A stretch of DNA of 33,545 nt, from positions 1-33,545 of the forward strand of contig CAJWBY010000029.1 in the NCBI GenBank assembly GCA_913020705.1, read 5' to 3'. The position numbers and the translations under genes are program-made. This DNA is from an uncultured Colwellia sp. GTDB taxonomy: Bacteria > Pseudomonadota > Gammaproteobacteria > Enterobacterales > Alteromonadaceae. Positions 23,426-33,471 of the stretch are shown piece after piece. Position 1 is the first letter of the stretch, and each line of letters begins with the position of its first letter. The notes beneath the pieces were generated by a model. The model saw only the letters and a list, made by a program, of their open reading frames with translations. It was not told where the DNA came from and searched no databases.

Positions 23426-23977
23426 TCATAAAGGCTTTCTAGCAACAATTTGCGCTACCGCTTGTTTGTTACTTCCGGTATCAGAAACTTTTGTCCCTTC
23501 AAAATAATGTAACACTTGCCAATCAGAAAAGTATTCAGCTAACTCTCCTACTTTTAATAAAAAGTCTGGGTTTTTAGGTCTGCCTAGTTCAGTTTGCGCA
23601 ACCGTAAAGGTTTCATAAATCACTAAACCATTGGGTGCAACTGCAGCTTTAATTTTATCAATAAGCGGACGATGAAGGTAACGAAAAACCATTACTGTAC
23701 TGTAAGTGTTTTCAGCGAGCCGATTAGCATTATTGGTCTCAAAATCAACTTCCCAAAATTTAGCTAATGTTGATGAGTATTTATCAGGATCATTATTCAT
23801 CGTTTGCTTAACATCATCTAATGCCTGCGTTCGAACATCAGAAAAAACAACGGGGAAATTTTTCTCAAGACAAAACAAACCATTTCTCCCTCCCCCACAA
23901 GCAAGATCTAATATAGGTAATGAGTGATTATGTGTTTTTAGATCAACCAAATATTGGCTAAGTAACGATGAATGCAT
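23426..23977 (-). CDS. Small class I SAM-dependent methyltransferase
   Basis: This 183-residue methyltransferase has the SAM-binding motif ILDLACGGGRNGLFCLEK, an acidic-loop FSDVRTQAL, and later strands YSTVMVFRYLHRP and APNGLVIYETF. It resembles TehB-like or small-molecule methyltransferases, but the acceptor cannot be told. It is 94 bases upstream of the BMT5-like gene and on the same strand, so a three-gene unit with it and the DJ-1 gene is possible. Confidence 0.82.
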   Translation of the reverse strand: MHSSLLSQYLVDLKTHNHSLPILDLACGGGRNGLFCLEKNFPVVFSDVRTQALDDVKQTMNNDPDKYSSTLAKFWEVDFETNNANRLAENTYSTVMVFRYLHRPLIDKIKAAVAPNGLVIYETFTVAQTELGRPKNPDFLLKVGELAEYFSDWQVLHYFEGTKVSDTGSNKQAVAQIVARKPL

Positions 23978-24002
23978 AGATCTATCTTATTTGGAGGTTA
24001 AA

Positions 24003-24042
24003 ACAAAAAGGCTGCAAATTAATTTGCAGCCTTTTATTTTTT
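24003..24042. terminator. Terminator after ppiD
   Basis: AAAAGGCTGCAAA (24006-24018) pairs with TTTGCAGCCTTTT (24023-24035) around TTAA, with T/A-rich tails on both sides. It lies downstream of ppiD on the minus strand and can act in both directions. A second smaller hairpin (24050-24056 with 24064-24070) precedes it. Confidence 0.85.
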
Positions 24043-24102
24043 AATGGTAGTTCAACACATGGAGTTGAACAACTATTATTATATATTATCTAACCAAACG
24101 GT

Positions 24103-26016
24103 TTAATACTGAGAAACAGGTGCAGCTACTGCTGTACGAGTAATTTCAGCGTCAACTTTCAGCGCTTCAACAAAACTTTGGTAAGCTGATTGCGCAAGTT
24201 GTTGAGTTTGTTGTTGAGCCATACGAGGATCAACATCTTTTTCAACATCACTAGCAATAACAGATTGAACTTCAAGTAAGGCTAAATCGCCATTATTTAA
24301 TGTAACCGTTGTTGCTGAGATCATACCTTCAGTTGGATGAGGTAATTTAAATGCTTCACGACTTAAACTAGCATCAAGATCACTACCAGAACGAGCAACA
24401 TCAGTTTTTTCAACAAACACAGCATTAATTGCTGTCAATTCATCAACGATATCATTACCTGCTTTAAATGAAACAAGTAAAGAATCTGCTGTCGTTTGTG
24501 CTTTTTCTGTAGATTTCTGAGCAATTAAAGTCTCACTAATTTGTGCTGAAACTTCAGTAAGCGGCTTAACTTCTGCGGCTTGGTATTCTTCTAAACGAAT
24601 AACAATCGATAAAGTATCGCTTATTTCGATAATATCTGAGTTTAGGTTTTCCTCTAATACTAAATCAGAGAAAGCTGCTTCAATTGCTTTAGCGTTATTA
24701 AATGGTGCAACATTACCAAATTTACTTAACCAATCTGTTGTAACAACTTTTGCATCAATAGAGTCAGCGGCTTCGTCTAAACTATCAGGAGATTCGAAAC
24801 TTAAACGTGCCATCTCCTGTTGTAATTCAAAAAACTTATCTTGAGCTTTTTCATTACTTACTTTTGCCTGAAGTTCATCTTTTACATCATCAAAAGCTTG
24901 TACTTGCTCTGCTTTTAAATCAGTTAATTTAATCAGATGAAAACCAAAATCACTTTGAACTACGCCACTTACACTGTTAACTTCTGTTAAAGCAAAAGCG
25001 CCTTCGTCAAATGCATCACCCATAGCACCACGTTCAATCCAATCTAAATCGCCGCCATTTTCACCACTGAAAGTATCTTCTGAACTTTCTTTAGCTAAAG
25101 TAGCGAAATCTTCACCGGCATTAATACGCACTAATAAAGCTTCAACTTTTGATTTTGCTGCAGCTTCATCATCATTAAATTCAATTAATATATGAGCAAC
25201 ACGGCGTTGTTCGTCTTTACGGAAACTTGCCATATTCTCGTCATAATAAGCTTTAACGTCAGCTTCAGTAACTTCAATTGTTTTGGCTATGTCGCTAACA
25301 TCAAGTGAAATATAATTAAGTTTAACTTTTTCTTGGTTTTCAAAACGAGACTGATTTGCTAGGTAATACTGATTTATTTCATCATCAGTTAATTCAATAC
25401 CTGCCTTGAATTGTTCTGCCTTAATCGTTGCAAAGCGAACATTACGTTTTTGATCTTGTAAGGCATTCATCAACTTTTCTTGATACGGCAAATTAAATTC
25501 ACTTGCTAATACTGCTTGTGTTAATTGACGTCGGGTCATTTCCACACGTAAATAATCACGAAAATCTGATGATTGATAAAAACCAGCTTGATTAATGAGT
25601 GCCAAATAACGATTATTATCAAAAACGCCATCAACTTGGAATTCAGTCATTTCACGGATAGTCGTTTTAATACGATCGTCAGATACACGAATTGACATAT
25701 TAACTGTACTTTGATCAATCAGTTTTTCATTGATTAGGTTATCTAATACGCCGTTACGGAAATTTGCCATATAATTAGCATCTGCTGACAATGTTTCAAA
25801 CATATCACCAAATTGTTGTGCCATACGGTTACGTTGTGCCTGGTATGCTTTATTAAAAGCATCTTGTGAAATTTTTTCACCATTAACGTCAGCAACAGAT
25901 GAGTCTACTGAATTGGTATAGCTACCAATTCCCGCTAAAGCAAAAGTTAAAATAACTAAACCTAGTATAGATTTTGCAACCCATCCTTGTGAACCTTCTC
26001 GAATATTTTCTAACAT
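24103..26016 (-). CDS. ppiD: Peptidyl-prolyl isomerase / periplasmic chaperone PpiD
   Basis: This 637-residue inner-membrane-anchored folding factor acts near the Sec translocon. It has a short cytoplasmic start (MLENIREGSQGWVAK), a membrane helix (about 16-34), a SurA-like chaperone N-domain (about 36-230) and one parvulin domain (about 265-360: RRVAHILIEFNDDEA, GGDLDWIERGAMG, FGFHLIKL), then a C-terminal chaperone region. The length matches E. coli PpiD (623). It is the last gene in the conserved tig-clpP-clpX-lon-hupB-ppiD order, 523 bases after hupB. AGAGATAAAG precedes ATG. A TAGAAT-like -10 lies at fwd 26058-26063. Confidence 0.95.
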   Translation of the reverse strand: MLENIREGSQGWVAKSILGLVILTFALAGIGSYTNSVDSSVADVNGEKISQDAFNKAYQAQRNRMAQQFGDMFETLSADANYMANFRNGVLDNLINEKLIDQSTVNMSIRVSDDRIKTTIREMTEFQVDGVFDNNRYLALINQAGFYQSSDFRDYLRVEMTRRQLTQAVLASEFNLPYQEKLMNALQDQKRNVRFATIKAEQFKAGIELTDDEINQYYLANQSRFENQEKVKLNYISLDVSDIAKTIEVTEADVKAYYDENMASFRKDEQRRVAHILIEFNDDEAAAKSKVEALLVRINAGEDFATLAKESSEDTFSGENGGDLDWIERGAMGDAFDEGAFALTEVNSVSGVVQSDFGFHLIKLTDLKAEQVQAFDDVKDELQAKVSNEKAQDKFFELQQEMARLSFESPDSLDEAADSIDAKVVTTDWLSKFGNVAPFNNAKAIEAAFSDLVLEENLNSDIIEISDTLSIVIRLEEYQAAEVKPLTEVSAQISETLIAQKSTEKAQTTADSLLVSFKAGNDIVDELTAINAVFVEKTDVARSGSDLDASLSREAFKLPHPTEGMISATTVTLNNGDLALLEVQSVIASDVEKDVDPRMAQQQTQQLAQSAYQSFVEALKVDAEITRTAVAAPVSQY

Positions 26017-26539
26017 CTTTATCTCTATTAATTACGACAGATATATCTTTGTTCAGGATTCTATCAGAAGCATCACTGACCTTGAAGTAGCAGACGAAGA
26101 TTAAATTATGTTTATTGTTATATATATGAAAAAGCGGGCTAAATAATAGTGTTTTCGGTCATTTGATGGATTATGAATAGTCACAAAGATACGTACGATT
26201 AGAAATAGTCAATTAAAGCCTTTCAACTTTGAACCGGCGCGATATTTAAAATGTGAATAAATTATGTTTAATACCATTTTTATTAAGTTTGTGATCTTGT
26301 TATGCGAAGGAAGAGTATTTCAGAGCAAAGAGACTATAAAGTATTTTAACCAGTTCAAATGAGCAATAACTTAATGAGGTGCATTCAACAAAGAATCTAG
26401 TTTATACTGAAAAAACGGGATATGAGTGACTTTTGATGGAACCATATATGGAAGATTTGAAATAAAAAAACCTTCGATTAAGAAGGTTTTTTTGATTTAT
26501 CTATTAAAGTAATTAGATAATTATATTTTCACGTTATCC
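26017..26539. other. Non-coding spacer between hupB and ppiD
   Basis: This is 523 bases with no convincing coding frame. The longest candidate, ~33 codons from an ATG near 26264, lacks a ribosome binding site. Apart from the hupB terminator and a possible ppiD promoter near 26058, I see nothing definite. Confidence 0.5.
26464..26493 (-). terminator. Terminator after hupB
   Basis: CCTTC (26471-26475) pairs with GAAGG (26482-26486), extended by seven A-T pairs, around a 6-nt loop. The minus-strand transcript ends in a T-run. It can work in both directions. Confidence 0.85.
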
Positions 26540-26815
26540 TTACGGATTAACTGAATCTTTTAATGCTTTACCAGCTTTAAATGCTGGGATTTTAGCTGCA
26601 GCGATTTGGATAGTTGCACCCGTTTGTGGGTTACGACCAGTGCGTGCTGCACGGTCACGTACTGAGAAAGTACCGAAACCAACTAGAGCTACTTGCTCAC
26701 CACTTTTTAACTCTTCTGTAACAGCATCAATAAATGAATCCAATGCACGGCCAGCAGCAGCTTTAGAGATATCTGCACCAGCAGCGATTTTTTCGATTAG
26801 TTGAGATTTGTTCAC
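26540..26815 (-). CDS. hupB: DNA-binding protein HU-beta
   Basis: This 91-residue nucleoid protein is a histone-like HU subunit that bends DNA and compacts the nucleoid. It has the complete fold: an N-terminal helical dimerisation region ([18 protein letters not shown]), [19 protein letters not shown] and the DNA-clasping arm with RNPQTG, ending [13 protein letters not shown]. The start codon is GTG, preceded by AAGGGG. Location directly downstream of lon is the standard gammaproteobacterial arrangement and supports hupB over hupA. A stand-alone terminator and a 287-base upstream gap indicate its own promoter. Confidence 0.96.
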   Translation of the reverse strand: MNKSQLIEKIAAGADISKAAAGRALDSFIDAVTEELKSGEQVALVGFGTFSVRDRAARTGRNPQTGATIQIAAAKIPAFKAGKALKDSVNP

Positions 26816-27080
26816 AAGTATTCCCCTTCAATTGTTATTATTCAGTGCCATCATTTGTTTTAGCGTCCTGCGGAAGCTTTTATTGTGGGCTTCTTTTTGA
26901 ACATCAAGCACTGTGTTTAAGAAAATAAAATTTATTATTTATTTTTATTTTCGCTAAACCCTATGTATACATTGGGGTCTAGCGTTATCAGCGTCATTAA
27001 CTTACCACAGTTTCAGCGTTTGAAAAGCACTAATTACTGTTTTTTGGTATTTTTTTGCAGTTTTTTCATTTATTTGCTAA

Positions 27081-27096
27081 AAAAACACCAGTTTTT
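27081..27096 (-). terminator. Weak hairpin after lon
   Basis: AAAAAC (27081-27086) and GTTTTT (27091-27096) pair around a 4-nt loop and run into T's on the minus strand. It is low-GC, so termination is probably partial. The AT-rich 26816-27080 stretch should hold the hupB promoter, which I could not place with confidence. Confidence 0.35.
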
Positions 27097-27102
27097 CTCA
27101 AC

Positions 27103-29451
27103 TTAGTCAGCTAATTTGAACTTTTCTACTGGGTGCTCTAGTGCAATATCCAACACTTCTTCTATCCATTTCACGGGATGAATAGCAAGGTCACCTTTAA
27201 CATTTTCAGGAATTTCTTCCAAATCGCGTTCATTATCTTTTGGAATGATTACTGTTTTAATACCACCACGATGTGCAGCCAATAACTTTTCTTTCAAGCC
27301 ACCAATCGGCAATACTTCACCTCTCAATGTAATTTCGCCTGTCATAGCCACATCTGCTTTTACCGGATTACCCGTTAAGCTAGAAACTAATGCTGTACAC
27401 ATTCCAACACCGGCACTTGGCCCATCTTTAGGAGTAGCTCCTTCAGGTACGTGAACATGAATATCACGTTTTTCATGAAAATCTTTGTTAATACGGAATT
27501 TGTCAGCTCTACTTCGCACAACCGTCATAGCTGCTTGAATAGATTCCTGCATTACGTCACCTAATGAGCCGGTATAAGCCAGCTTACCTTTACCCGGCAC
27601 AGAAGCAGTTTCTATGGTCAATAACTCACCACCTACTGAGGTCCACGCTAAACCAGTTACTTGACCAATTCTATTTTCGCTGTCCGCTTTTCCGTAATCG
27701 AATCGTTGTACACCAAGAAACTCTGATAAGTTATCTTGATTGATCGTTACTTTTTTCAATGATTTTTCTAATAAAATAGCTTTTACCGCTTTACGACATA
27801 ATTTTGAAATTTCACGTTCTAGACCACGAACACCCGCTTCACGAGTGTAATAACGAATAATGCCCATTATTGCGCTATCTTCAATTGAGATTTCTTTTTC
27901 TTTTAATCCATTACGGTTAATTTGTTTATCGACTAAATGATCTTTAGCAATATTAAGTTTTTCGTCTTCGGTGTAACCCGATAAACGAATAACTTCCATA
28001 CGATCAAGTAATGGTCCTGGTATATCCATACTATTAGAAGTAGCAACGAACATTACGTCTGATAAATCGTAATCAACTTCAAGGTAATGGTCGTTAAAAC
28101 TGGTATTTTGCTCTGGGTCTAGTACTTCTAATAAAGCAGAAGCCGGATCGCCACGCATATCAGACGCCATTTTATCTATTTCATCTAACAAAAATAGTGG
28201 GTTTTTAACGCCCGCTTTGGCAATTTTTTGAATTAACTTACCAGGTAATGAACCAATGTAAGTACGACGATGGCCACGTATCTCAGCTTCATCACGAACT
28301 CCACCTAATGCCATACGCACATATTTACGACCCGTTGACTTAGCAATCGATTGTCCTAAAGATGTCTTACCAACACCAGGAGGGCCAACTAGACATAAAA
28401 TAGGCCCTTTCAACTGAGTAACACGTTGTTGAACGGCTAGGTACTCTAAAATGCGTTCTTTGACTTTATCTAAACCATAATGATCTTTATCTAAAGTATC
28501 TTGGGCTAATTTCAAGTTACGTTTTAATTTGCTACGTTTTTTCCAAGGAACACTGATCATCCAATCGATATATGAACGAACCACTGTTGCTTCTGCTGAC
28601 ATCGGTGACATCATTTTTAATTTGCGAACTTCGGCTAAAGTTTTTTCTTTAGCTTCTTCTGGCATTTGAGCTTCTTCAATTTGCTTTTCAATTTGCTCAA
28701 CTTCGTTTGAACCTTCTTCGTCATCACCTAATTCTTTTTGAATCGCTTTCATTTGCTCATTCAAATAATATTCGCGCTGACTTTTCTCCATTTGTTTTTT
28801 AACACGTGTGCGAATTTTCTTCTCAACTTGTAACAAGTCGATTTCGCCTTCCATTAACGCCATTAAGTACTCTAAACGCTGAGCAACATTTTCAATTTCT
28901 AATACTTTTTGCTTTTCTGCTAATTTTAATGGCATGTGTGCTGCCATGGTATCAGCTAACTGTTCGGCATCATCGATACCTGAAACAGAAGTGAGTACTT
29001 CTGGTGGAATTTTTTTATTAAGCTTAACGTAACCTTCAAACTGAGAAATAGCAGATCGAACTAATACTTCACAATCGTCTTCATTGACTGTTTCTACATC
29101 AAGAAAATCGACATTGGCAGTAAAATATTCTTGTGTTTCAACAAAATCAGTTATGCGTGCTCGACGTGCACCTTCAACTAAGACTTTTACTGTGCCGTCA
29201 GGTAATTTTAACATTTGCAAAATCGTGGCAATGGTACCCGCGCTATAAACATCATCAGATGTAGGGTCGTCAACGACAGCATCTTTTTGCGCAACAAGAA
29301 AAACTTGCTTGTCAGCTTCCATCGCAATATCTAAGCAGCGTATAGATTTTTCGCGGCCAACAAATAATGGGATCACCATTTGGGGATAAACAACAACGTC
29401 ACGTAGGGCTAAAACGGGAATTTCATTGATACCAGATAACTCTTCGGTCAT
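27103..29451 (-). CDS. lon: ATP-dependent protease La (Lon)
   Basis: This 782-residue cytosolic protease degrades misfolded and regulatory proteins. It has an N-terminal substrate-binding domain (about 10-205), a coiled-coil stretch (KKQMEKSQREYYLNEQMKAI), and an AAA+ module with Walker A GPPGVGKTSLG and Walker B PLFLLDEIDKM. The C-terminal serine-lysine protease has PKDGPSAGVGMCTA (Ser) and GGLKEKLLAAHRGG (Lys). The length matches E. coli Lon (784). It follows clpX with a terminator between and has its own sigma-32-type promoter. GAGAG precedes ATG. Confidence 0.97.
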   Translation of the reverse strand: MTEELSGINEIPVLALRDVVVYPQMVIPLFVGREKSIRCLDIAMEADKQVFLVAQKDAVVDDPTSDDVYSAGTIATILQMLKLPDGTVKVLVEGARRARITDFVETQEYFTANVDFLDVETVNEDDCEVLVRSAISQFEGYVKLNKKIPPEVLTSVSGIDDAEQLADTMAAHMPLKLAEKQKVLEIENVAQRLEYLMALMEGEIDLLQVEKKIRTRVKKQMEKSQREYYLNEQMKAIQKELGDDEEGSNEVEQIEKQIEEAQMPEEAKEKTLAEVRKLKMMSPMSAEATVVRSYIDWMISVPWKKRSKLKRNLKLAQDTLDKDHYGLDKVKERILEYLAVQQRVTQLKGPILCLVGPPGVGKTSLGQSIAKSTGRKYVRMALGGVRDEAEIRGHRRTYIGSLPGKLIQKIAKAGVKNPLFLLDEIDKMASDMRGDPASALLEVLDPEQNTSFNDHYLEVDYDLSDVMFVATSNSMDIPGPLLDRMEVIRLSGYTEDEKLNIAKDHLVDKQINRNGLKEKEISIEDSAIMGIIRYYTREAGVRGLEREISKLCRKAVKAILLEKSLKKVTINQDNLSEFLGVQRFDYGKADSENRIGQVTGLAWTSVGGELLTIETASVPGKGKLAYTGSLGDVMQESIQAAMTVVRSRADKFRINKDFHEKRDIHVHVPEGATPKDGPSAGVGMCTALVSSLTGNPVKADVAMTGEITLRGEVLPIGGLKEKLLAAHRGGIKTVIIPKDNERDLEEIPENVKGDLAIHPVKWIEEVLDIALEHPVEKFKLAD

Positions 29452-29498
29452 AGGTTACTCTCTCGAAAATCAGTAAGGAAAAAATTGCAGTTAAAAAG

Positions 29499-29527
29499 TA
29501 TATGGGGATTTTAGTAAAGCTTTCAAC
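29499..29527 (-). promoter_or_regulatory. Sigma-32 (heat-shock) promoter of lon
   Basis: On the minus strand: GTTGAAA, 13 bases, CCCCATATA. The -10 is a full match to the RpoH consensus CCCCATnT and the -35 differs from CTTGAAA at one base. It sits ~50 bases before the lon start, as in E. coli. Confidence 0.8.
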
Positions 29528-29531
29528 GGAT

Positions 29532-29577
29532 AGATAAAAAAAAAGAGTTAAATGATCATTGTCATATAACTCTTTTT
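29532..29577 (-). terminator. Terminator after clpX
   Basis: AAAAAGAGTTA (29540-29550) pairs with TAACTCTTTTT (29567-29577), with an inner ATGA/TCAT stem. On the minus strand it runs into nine T's. It lies just upstream of the lon heat-shock promoter. Confidence 0.85.
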
Positions 29578-29608
29578 ATCAATATATCTAAAAGTAGTGA
29601 TAGAATTA

Positions 29609-30886
29609 TTATTCGCTCGCTACTTTTTCCTGAGGTGTTTCATAAATAATAATAGGTTTAGATTCACCTTTTATTACTGTTTCATCAACAACAACTTTTA
29701 TCGCGTTATCCATTGATGGCAGCTCGTACATTGTTTCAAGTAATACACTTTCAACAATTGAACGTAAACCACGTGCACCAGTTTTACGCACCATTGCTTT
29801 ATGGGCAATAGCAATAAGTGCATCTTTTCTGAACTCTAACTCAACGTTTTCCATATCAAATAAAGCGCCAAACTGCTTAGTTAATGCATTTTTAGGCTCT
29901 TGTAATATTTGAATTAATGCGTCTTCATCAAGTTCTGTCAATGTTGCTACAACTGGTAAACGACCAATAAATTCAGGAATTAAACCATATTTTATAAGAT
30001 CTTCAGGCTCTACATCTTGTAAATGTTGAGTGAGTGATTTCTCGCTGTCTTTACCACGCACGACCGCACCGAAACCTATGCCTGCACCTGTGTGCGAACG
30101 CTGTTCAACAACTTTATCTAAACCAGCAAATGCGCCGCCACAAATAAATAGGATTTTTGAGGTATCAACCTGCAAAAATTCCTGCTGAGGGTGTTTACGT
30201 CCACCTTGTGGTGGTACAGAAGCTATAGTACCTTCAATAAGCTTCAATAAAGCTTGTTGAACACCTTCACCTGATACATCACGTGTTATTGATGGATTAT
30301 CAGATTTACGTGAAATTTTATCAATTTCATCAATGTAAACGATACCGCGCTGTGCTTTTTCAACATCGTAATCACATTTTTGTAAAAGCTTTTGAATGAT
30401 GTTTTCAACATCTTCACCCACATAACCGGCTTCAGTTAATGTAGTTGCATCTGCCATAGTAAACGGCACATCTAATAAACGCGCTAATGTTTCAGCAAGT
30501 AGTGTTTTACCGCTACCTGTTGGACCGATAAGTAATATATTACTTTTACTTAACTCAATACCGTTATGAGAGTCACCATTTCGTAAACGTTTATAGTGAT
30601 TATAAACCGCTACAGCTAATACTTTTTTCGCGTGATCTTGGCCAATAACATAGTCATCTAAGCTTTCACGGATCTCAATAGGTGTTGGTAAACTTTCTTT
30701 TTCTTCTTTCGGGGAAATTTCTTTTATTTCTTCACGAATAATATCGTTACACAGTTCAACACATTCATCACAAACAAATACTGATGGACCAGCTATAAGC
30801 TTGCGAACTTCATGCTGACTCTTGCCACAAAACGAACAATACAAAAGCTTGCCGTTATCACCGTCACCATTTTTAATATCGGTCAT
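29609..30886 (-). CDS. clpX: ATP-dependent Clp protease ATP-binding subunit ClpX
   Basis: This 425-residue AAA+ unfoldase feeds substrates to ClpP. The N-terminal zinc-binding domain has C17, C20, C39 and C42 (LYCSFCGKS and [11 protein letters not shown]). Walker A is [15 protein letters not shown] and Walker B is [10 protein letters not shown]. The IGF-type ClpP-docking loop is in [12 protein letters not shown], and sensor/arginine elements include [12 protein letters not shown]. The length matches E. coli ClpX (424). It lies 92 bases after clpP on the same strand, so the two probably form one transcription unit. It ends in a strong terminator. Confidence 0.97.
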   Translation of the reverse strand: MTDIKNGDGDNGKLLYCSFCGKSQHEVRKLIAGPSVFVCDECVELCNDIIREEIKEISPKEEKESLPTPIEIRESLDDYVIGQDHAKKVLAVAVYNHYKRLRNGDSHNGIELSKSNILLIGPTGSGKTLLAETLARLLDVPFTMADATTLTEAGYVGEDVENIIQKLLQKCDYDVEKAQRGIVYIDEIDKISRKSDNPSITRDVSGEGVQQALLKLIEGTIASVPPQGGRKHPQQEFLQVDTSKILFICGGAFAGLDKVVEQRSHTGAGIGFGAVVRGKDSEKSLTQHLQDVEPEDLIKYGLIPEFIGRLPVVATLTELDEDALIQILQEPKNALTKQFGALFDMENVELEFRKDALIAIAHKAMVRKTGARGLRSIVESVLLETMYELPSMDNAIKVVVDETVIKGESKPIIIYETPQEKVASE

Positions 30887-30978
30887 ACGGAACCTCTAAT
30901 TCTTTTAGTTTCTAAACAGATACTGTTAAGTATTTCATAAATTACGTAGATCACAATGTTACTCACAATAATGTGACA

Positions 30979-31617
30979 TTATTTATCTAGCCTTTCTTCT
31001 AATATGGAGTCAACTAATCCATATTCAACCGCACTTTCAGCACTTAAGAAATTATCTCTATCAGTGTCTTGTGAAACTTTCTCTAACGGCTGACCTGTAT
31101 GCTCTGCCATTAAACGGTTTAGTTTTTCTTTTATATAAAGAATTTCTTTCGCATGAATTTCGAAATCAGATGCCTGACCTTGGAAACCACCAAGAGGTTG
31201 ATGAATCATCACACGTGCATTAGGTAAACAGTAACGTTTGCCTTTTTCACCACCTGACAATAAGAAGGCACCCATGCTTGCCGCTTGACCAATACATACG
31301 GTACTTATATTCGGCTTGATGAACTTCATTGTATCGTAAATAGCCATACCAGCAGTTACAGAGCCGCCTGGTGAATTGATATATAAATAAATATCTTTAT
31401 CTGGGCTTTCAGACTCAAGAAATAATAACTGAGCAACGATTAAATTCGCCATGTGATCTTCAACTTGACCACATAAGAAAATAACACGCTCTTTTAAAAG
31501 TCTTGAATAAATATCGAATGAACGTTCACCCTTAGGTGTTTGTTCGATAACCATAGGTACTAAAGCACTTTCTGTAGTACTTGTGATATTTTGAGAATTA
31601 TTGTGAGAAGTAAACAA
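30979..31617 (-). CDS. clpP: ATP-dependent Clp protease proteolytic subunit ClpP
   Basis: This 212-residue serine peptidase forms the tetradecameric barrel that partners ClpX. The catalytic triad is visible: Ser in [11 protein letters not shown], His in VMIHQPLGG and Asp in QDTDRDNFL. The N-terminal residues ahead of [20 protein letters not shown] form a short propeptide, as in E. coli. The start codon is TTG with AAAGGA seven to eight bases upstream, giving close to the usual 207-residue length; the internal ATG at MVIEQT would remove the propeptide. A strong hairpin with a T-run lies just before the ribosome binding site. Confidence 0.96.
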   Translation of the reverse strand: MFTSHNNSQNITSTTESALVPMVIEQTPKGERSFDIYSRLLKERVIFLCGQVEDHMANLIVAQLLFLESESPDKDIYLYINSPGGSVTAGMAIYDTMKFIKPNISTVCIGQAASMGAFLLSGGEKGKRYCLPNARVMIHQPLGGFQGQASDFEIHAKEILYIKEKLNRLMAEHTGQPLEKVSQDTDRDNFLSAESAVEYGLVDSILEERLDK

Positions 31618-31635
31618 ATATATTTCCTTTCTATA

Positions 31636-31671
31636 TAAAAAATGGCTCGTATGTCCCCATACCAGCCATTT
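31636..31671 (-). terminator. Terminator/attenuator between tig and clpP
   Basis: AAATGGCT (31640-31647) and AGCCATTT (31664-31671) pair, with an inner GTATG/CATAC helix after one mismatch and a short loop. On the minus strand it is followed by T's and lies ~20 bases before the clpP start. It could end tig transcripts or control read-through into clpP. Confidence 0.7.
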
Positions 31672-31759
31672 AAGCGATTGCTTGACATAAAGTCAATCTA
31701 AAAGGTCTACCATTTTAAATTTGTTTCAAAAAGCTGATGCAAATTTAAACAAATGGTGG

Positions 31760-33067
31760 TTATTTACCTTCTGGGTTCATTATGTCTTTAAAGCTAGCTT
31801 TCTTACTTTTAACTTTTGCGCTTTCAAGTAACAACTCAACAGCTTGCTCTTCTAATGCAACATTTTGCATTTGTTGATTAAGCTCTTTGTTTGTTGCGTA
31901 GTACTCAATAACTTCTTTTGGATCTTCGTAAGCAGATGCAGCAGATGCAATTAATTCGTTAACTTTATTTTCGTCAACTTTTAATTCATTAATTTTGATC
32001 ACTTCACCTAGTAACAAGCCAACTTTAACACGACGTTTAGCTTGTTCTTCAAACATATCAGCTGGAAGCTCTGGCATGTTGTTAGGGTCCATCTGACCAG
32101 CGAAACGTTGCATTGCTTGCTTACGTAAAACATCAATTTCTTGAGCGATTAACGCTTTAGGAATTTCAACATCGTTAGCTTCTAAAAGACCTTCGATAAC
32201 TTGATCTTTAACTTTAGCTTTAACAGCTTGCGTTAATTCGCGTGTCATATTAGTGCTTACTTCAGTGCGTAAAGCTTCAACGCCACCTTCTTCAACACCA
32301 AATAATTTGGCAAAGTCTTCATCAACTGTAGGTAATACTGGACCTTCAGTCTTATGAATAACGATGTCAAATTCAGCTTCTTTACCTTTAAGGTTTTCAG
32401 CATGGTAATCTTCAGGGAAAGTAACGTTAATCGTTTTTTCTTCGCCTACTTTCATACCTGTGATTTCTTTTTCAAAACCTGGAATCATGCGACCAGCGCC
32501 TAATTCAAGTTCAAAATCTTTTGCTTCTCCGCCTTCGAAAATCTCACCGTCAACACGGCCAGTAAAATCTAAAGTAAGCTTGTCACCTGATTTAGTTTTA
32601 CGTTTGTTTTCTTTCCACGTTTTATGTTGATTCTGTAATGTAGTAAACATTTCATTTAAATCAGCATCTGTAACTTCAACGTTAGGACGTTCAACAGCAA
32701 TAGACTCCAAGCCTGTTAAAGAAACTTCAGGATAAATTTCAAAAGTCGCTTCGAATTCTAACGCTTTGCCGTCTTCATTACTTTTAGCAATAAAACTAGG
32801 ACGACCAGCTGGATTCATTTTTTCTGCAACAATTGCATCAACAAAGTTACGTTGCATTAATTCACCAGCAACTTCTTGACGAACTGATTGACCGTAACGC
32901 TTTTGGATAACTGACGCAGGAACTTTACCTGGACGGAAACCATTAATTCGTTGGGTTTTTGATATGTGACGAAGACGGTTTTTAACTTCTACATCTACTG
33001 ATTCTGCAGGAACAGATATAGTTAACTTACGTTCCAAACCTTGTGTAGTCTCTACTGAAACTTGCAT
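31760..33067 (-). CDS. tig: Trigger factor, ribosome-associated chaperone
   Basis: This 435-residue ribosome-bound chaperone and prolyl isomerase has the N-terminal ribosome-binding domain (about 1-110) with the signature loop [17 protein letters not shown]. An FKBP-like PPIase domain (about 155-240) has [18 protein letters not shown] and [18 protein letters not shown]. The C-terminal helical substrate-cradling domain fills the rest. The length matches E. coli (432). GAGG precedes ATG. It is the first gene of the tig-clpP-clpX-lon cluster. Confidence 0.97.
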   Translation of the reverse strand: MQVSVETTQGLERKLTISVPAESVDVEVKNRLRHISKTQRINGFRPGKVPASVIQKRYGQSVRQEVAGELMQRNFVDAIVAEKMNPAGRPSFIAKSNEDGKALEFEATFEIYPEVSLTGLESIAVERPNVEVTDADLNEMFTTLQNQHKTWKENKRKTKSGDKLTLDFTGRVDGEIFEGGEAKDFELELGAGRMIPGFEKEITGMKVGEEKTINVTFPEDYHAENLKGKEAEFDIVIHKTEGPVLPTVDEDFAKLFGVEEGGVEALRTEVSTNMTRELTQAVKAKVKDQVIEGLLEANDVEIPKALIAQEIDVLRKQAMQRFAGQMDPNNMPELPADMFEEQAKRRVKVGLLLGEVIKINELKVDENKVNELIASAASAYEDPKEVIEYYATNKELNQQMQNVALEEQAVELLLESAKVKSKKASFKDIMNPEGK

Positions 33068-33085
33068 TTTAATACCTCAAAACTT

Positions 33086-33102
33086 AGCGTTTTATTAACG
33101 CT
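33086..33102 (-). promoter_or_regulatory. Small hairpin in the tig leader
   Basis: AGCGTT (33086-33091) and AACGCT (33097-33102) pair around a 5-nt loop about 20 bases before the tig start codon. It may influence translation or mRNA stability. Confidence 0.3.
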
Positions 33103-33252
33103 TTCAATAACACAACTACTTCACAGCTTAAATTAGCCAAAGAGTGTGACGTTTGTAGCTCTATAACCAATGCTACAGAAGCCCGAAAAACCCATGTAAA
33201 TATCAATTTGAATAAGCTTGATAAAACCTAGATTTTAAAATAATGACGCGAA

Positions 33253-33281
33253 ATTATAGCGATGCTTTATATAAGAGTCGA
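33253..33281 (-). promoter_or_regulatory. Sigma-70 promoter candidate for tig
   Basis: On the minus strand: TCGACT, 17 bases, then a perfect TATAAT (33253-33258). It is in the 404-base gap between tRNA-Pro and tig. The rest of that gap (33282-33471) is AT-rich with no gene or clear terminator that I can identify. Confidence 0.55.
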
Positions 33282-33471
33282 CCCCTTAACAGGGTTATTT
33301 TTGACTTATTTTAAAAAATAGTGCTAAAACAAGACAAAAATAGAATTTTGAAACAAAATGAGTGCGCGCTAAAAGAGTTGATTAAATTTTATGAGTAAAA
33401 AATTTTAGTGATATTATATTTTTAAGAAATTAAACAAAGATTTTAAATTAGGAGAAGTGTTAATTAAGAAG

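Noticed and set aside
26264..26365. Short ORF of about 33 codons in the hupB-ppiD spacer
   Set aside because: No ribosome binding site, no recognisable composition and no nearby context.
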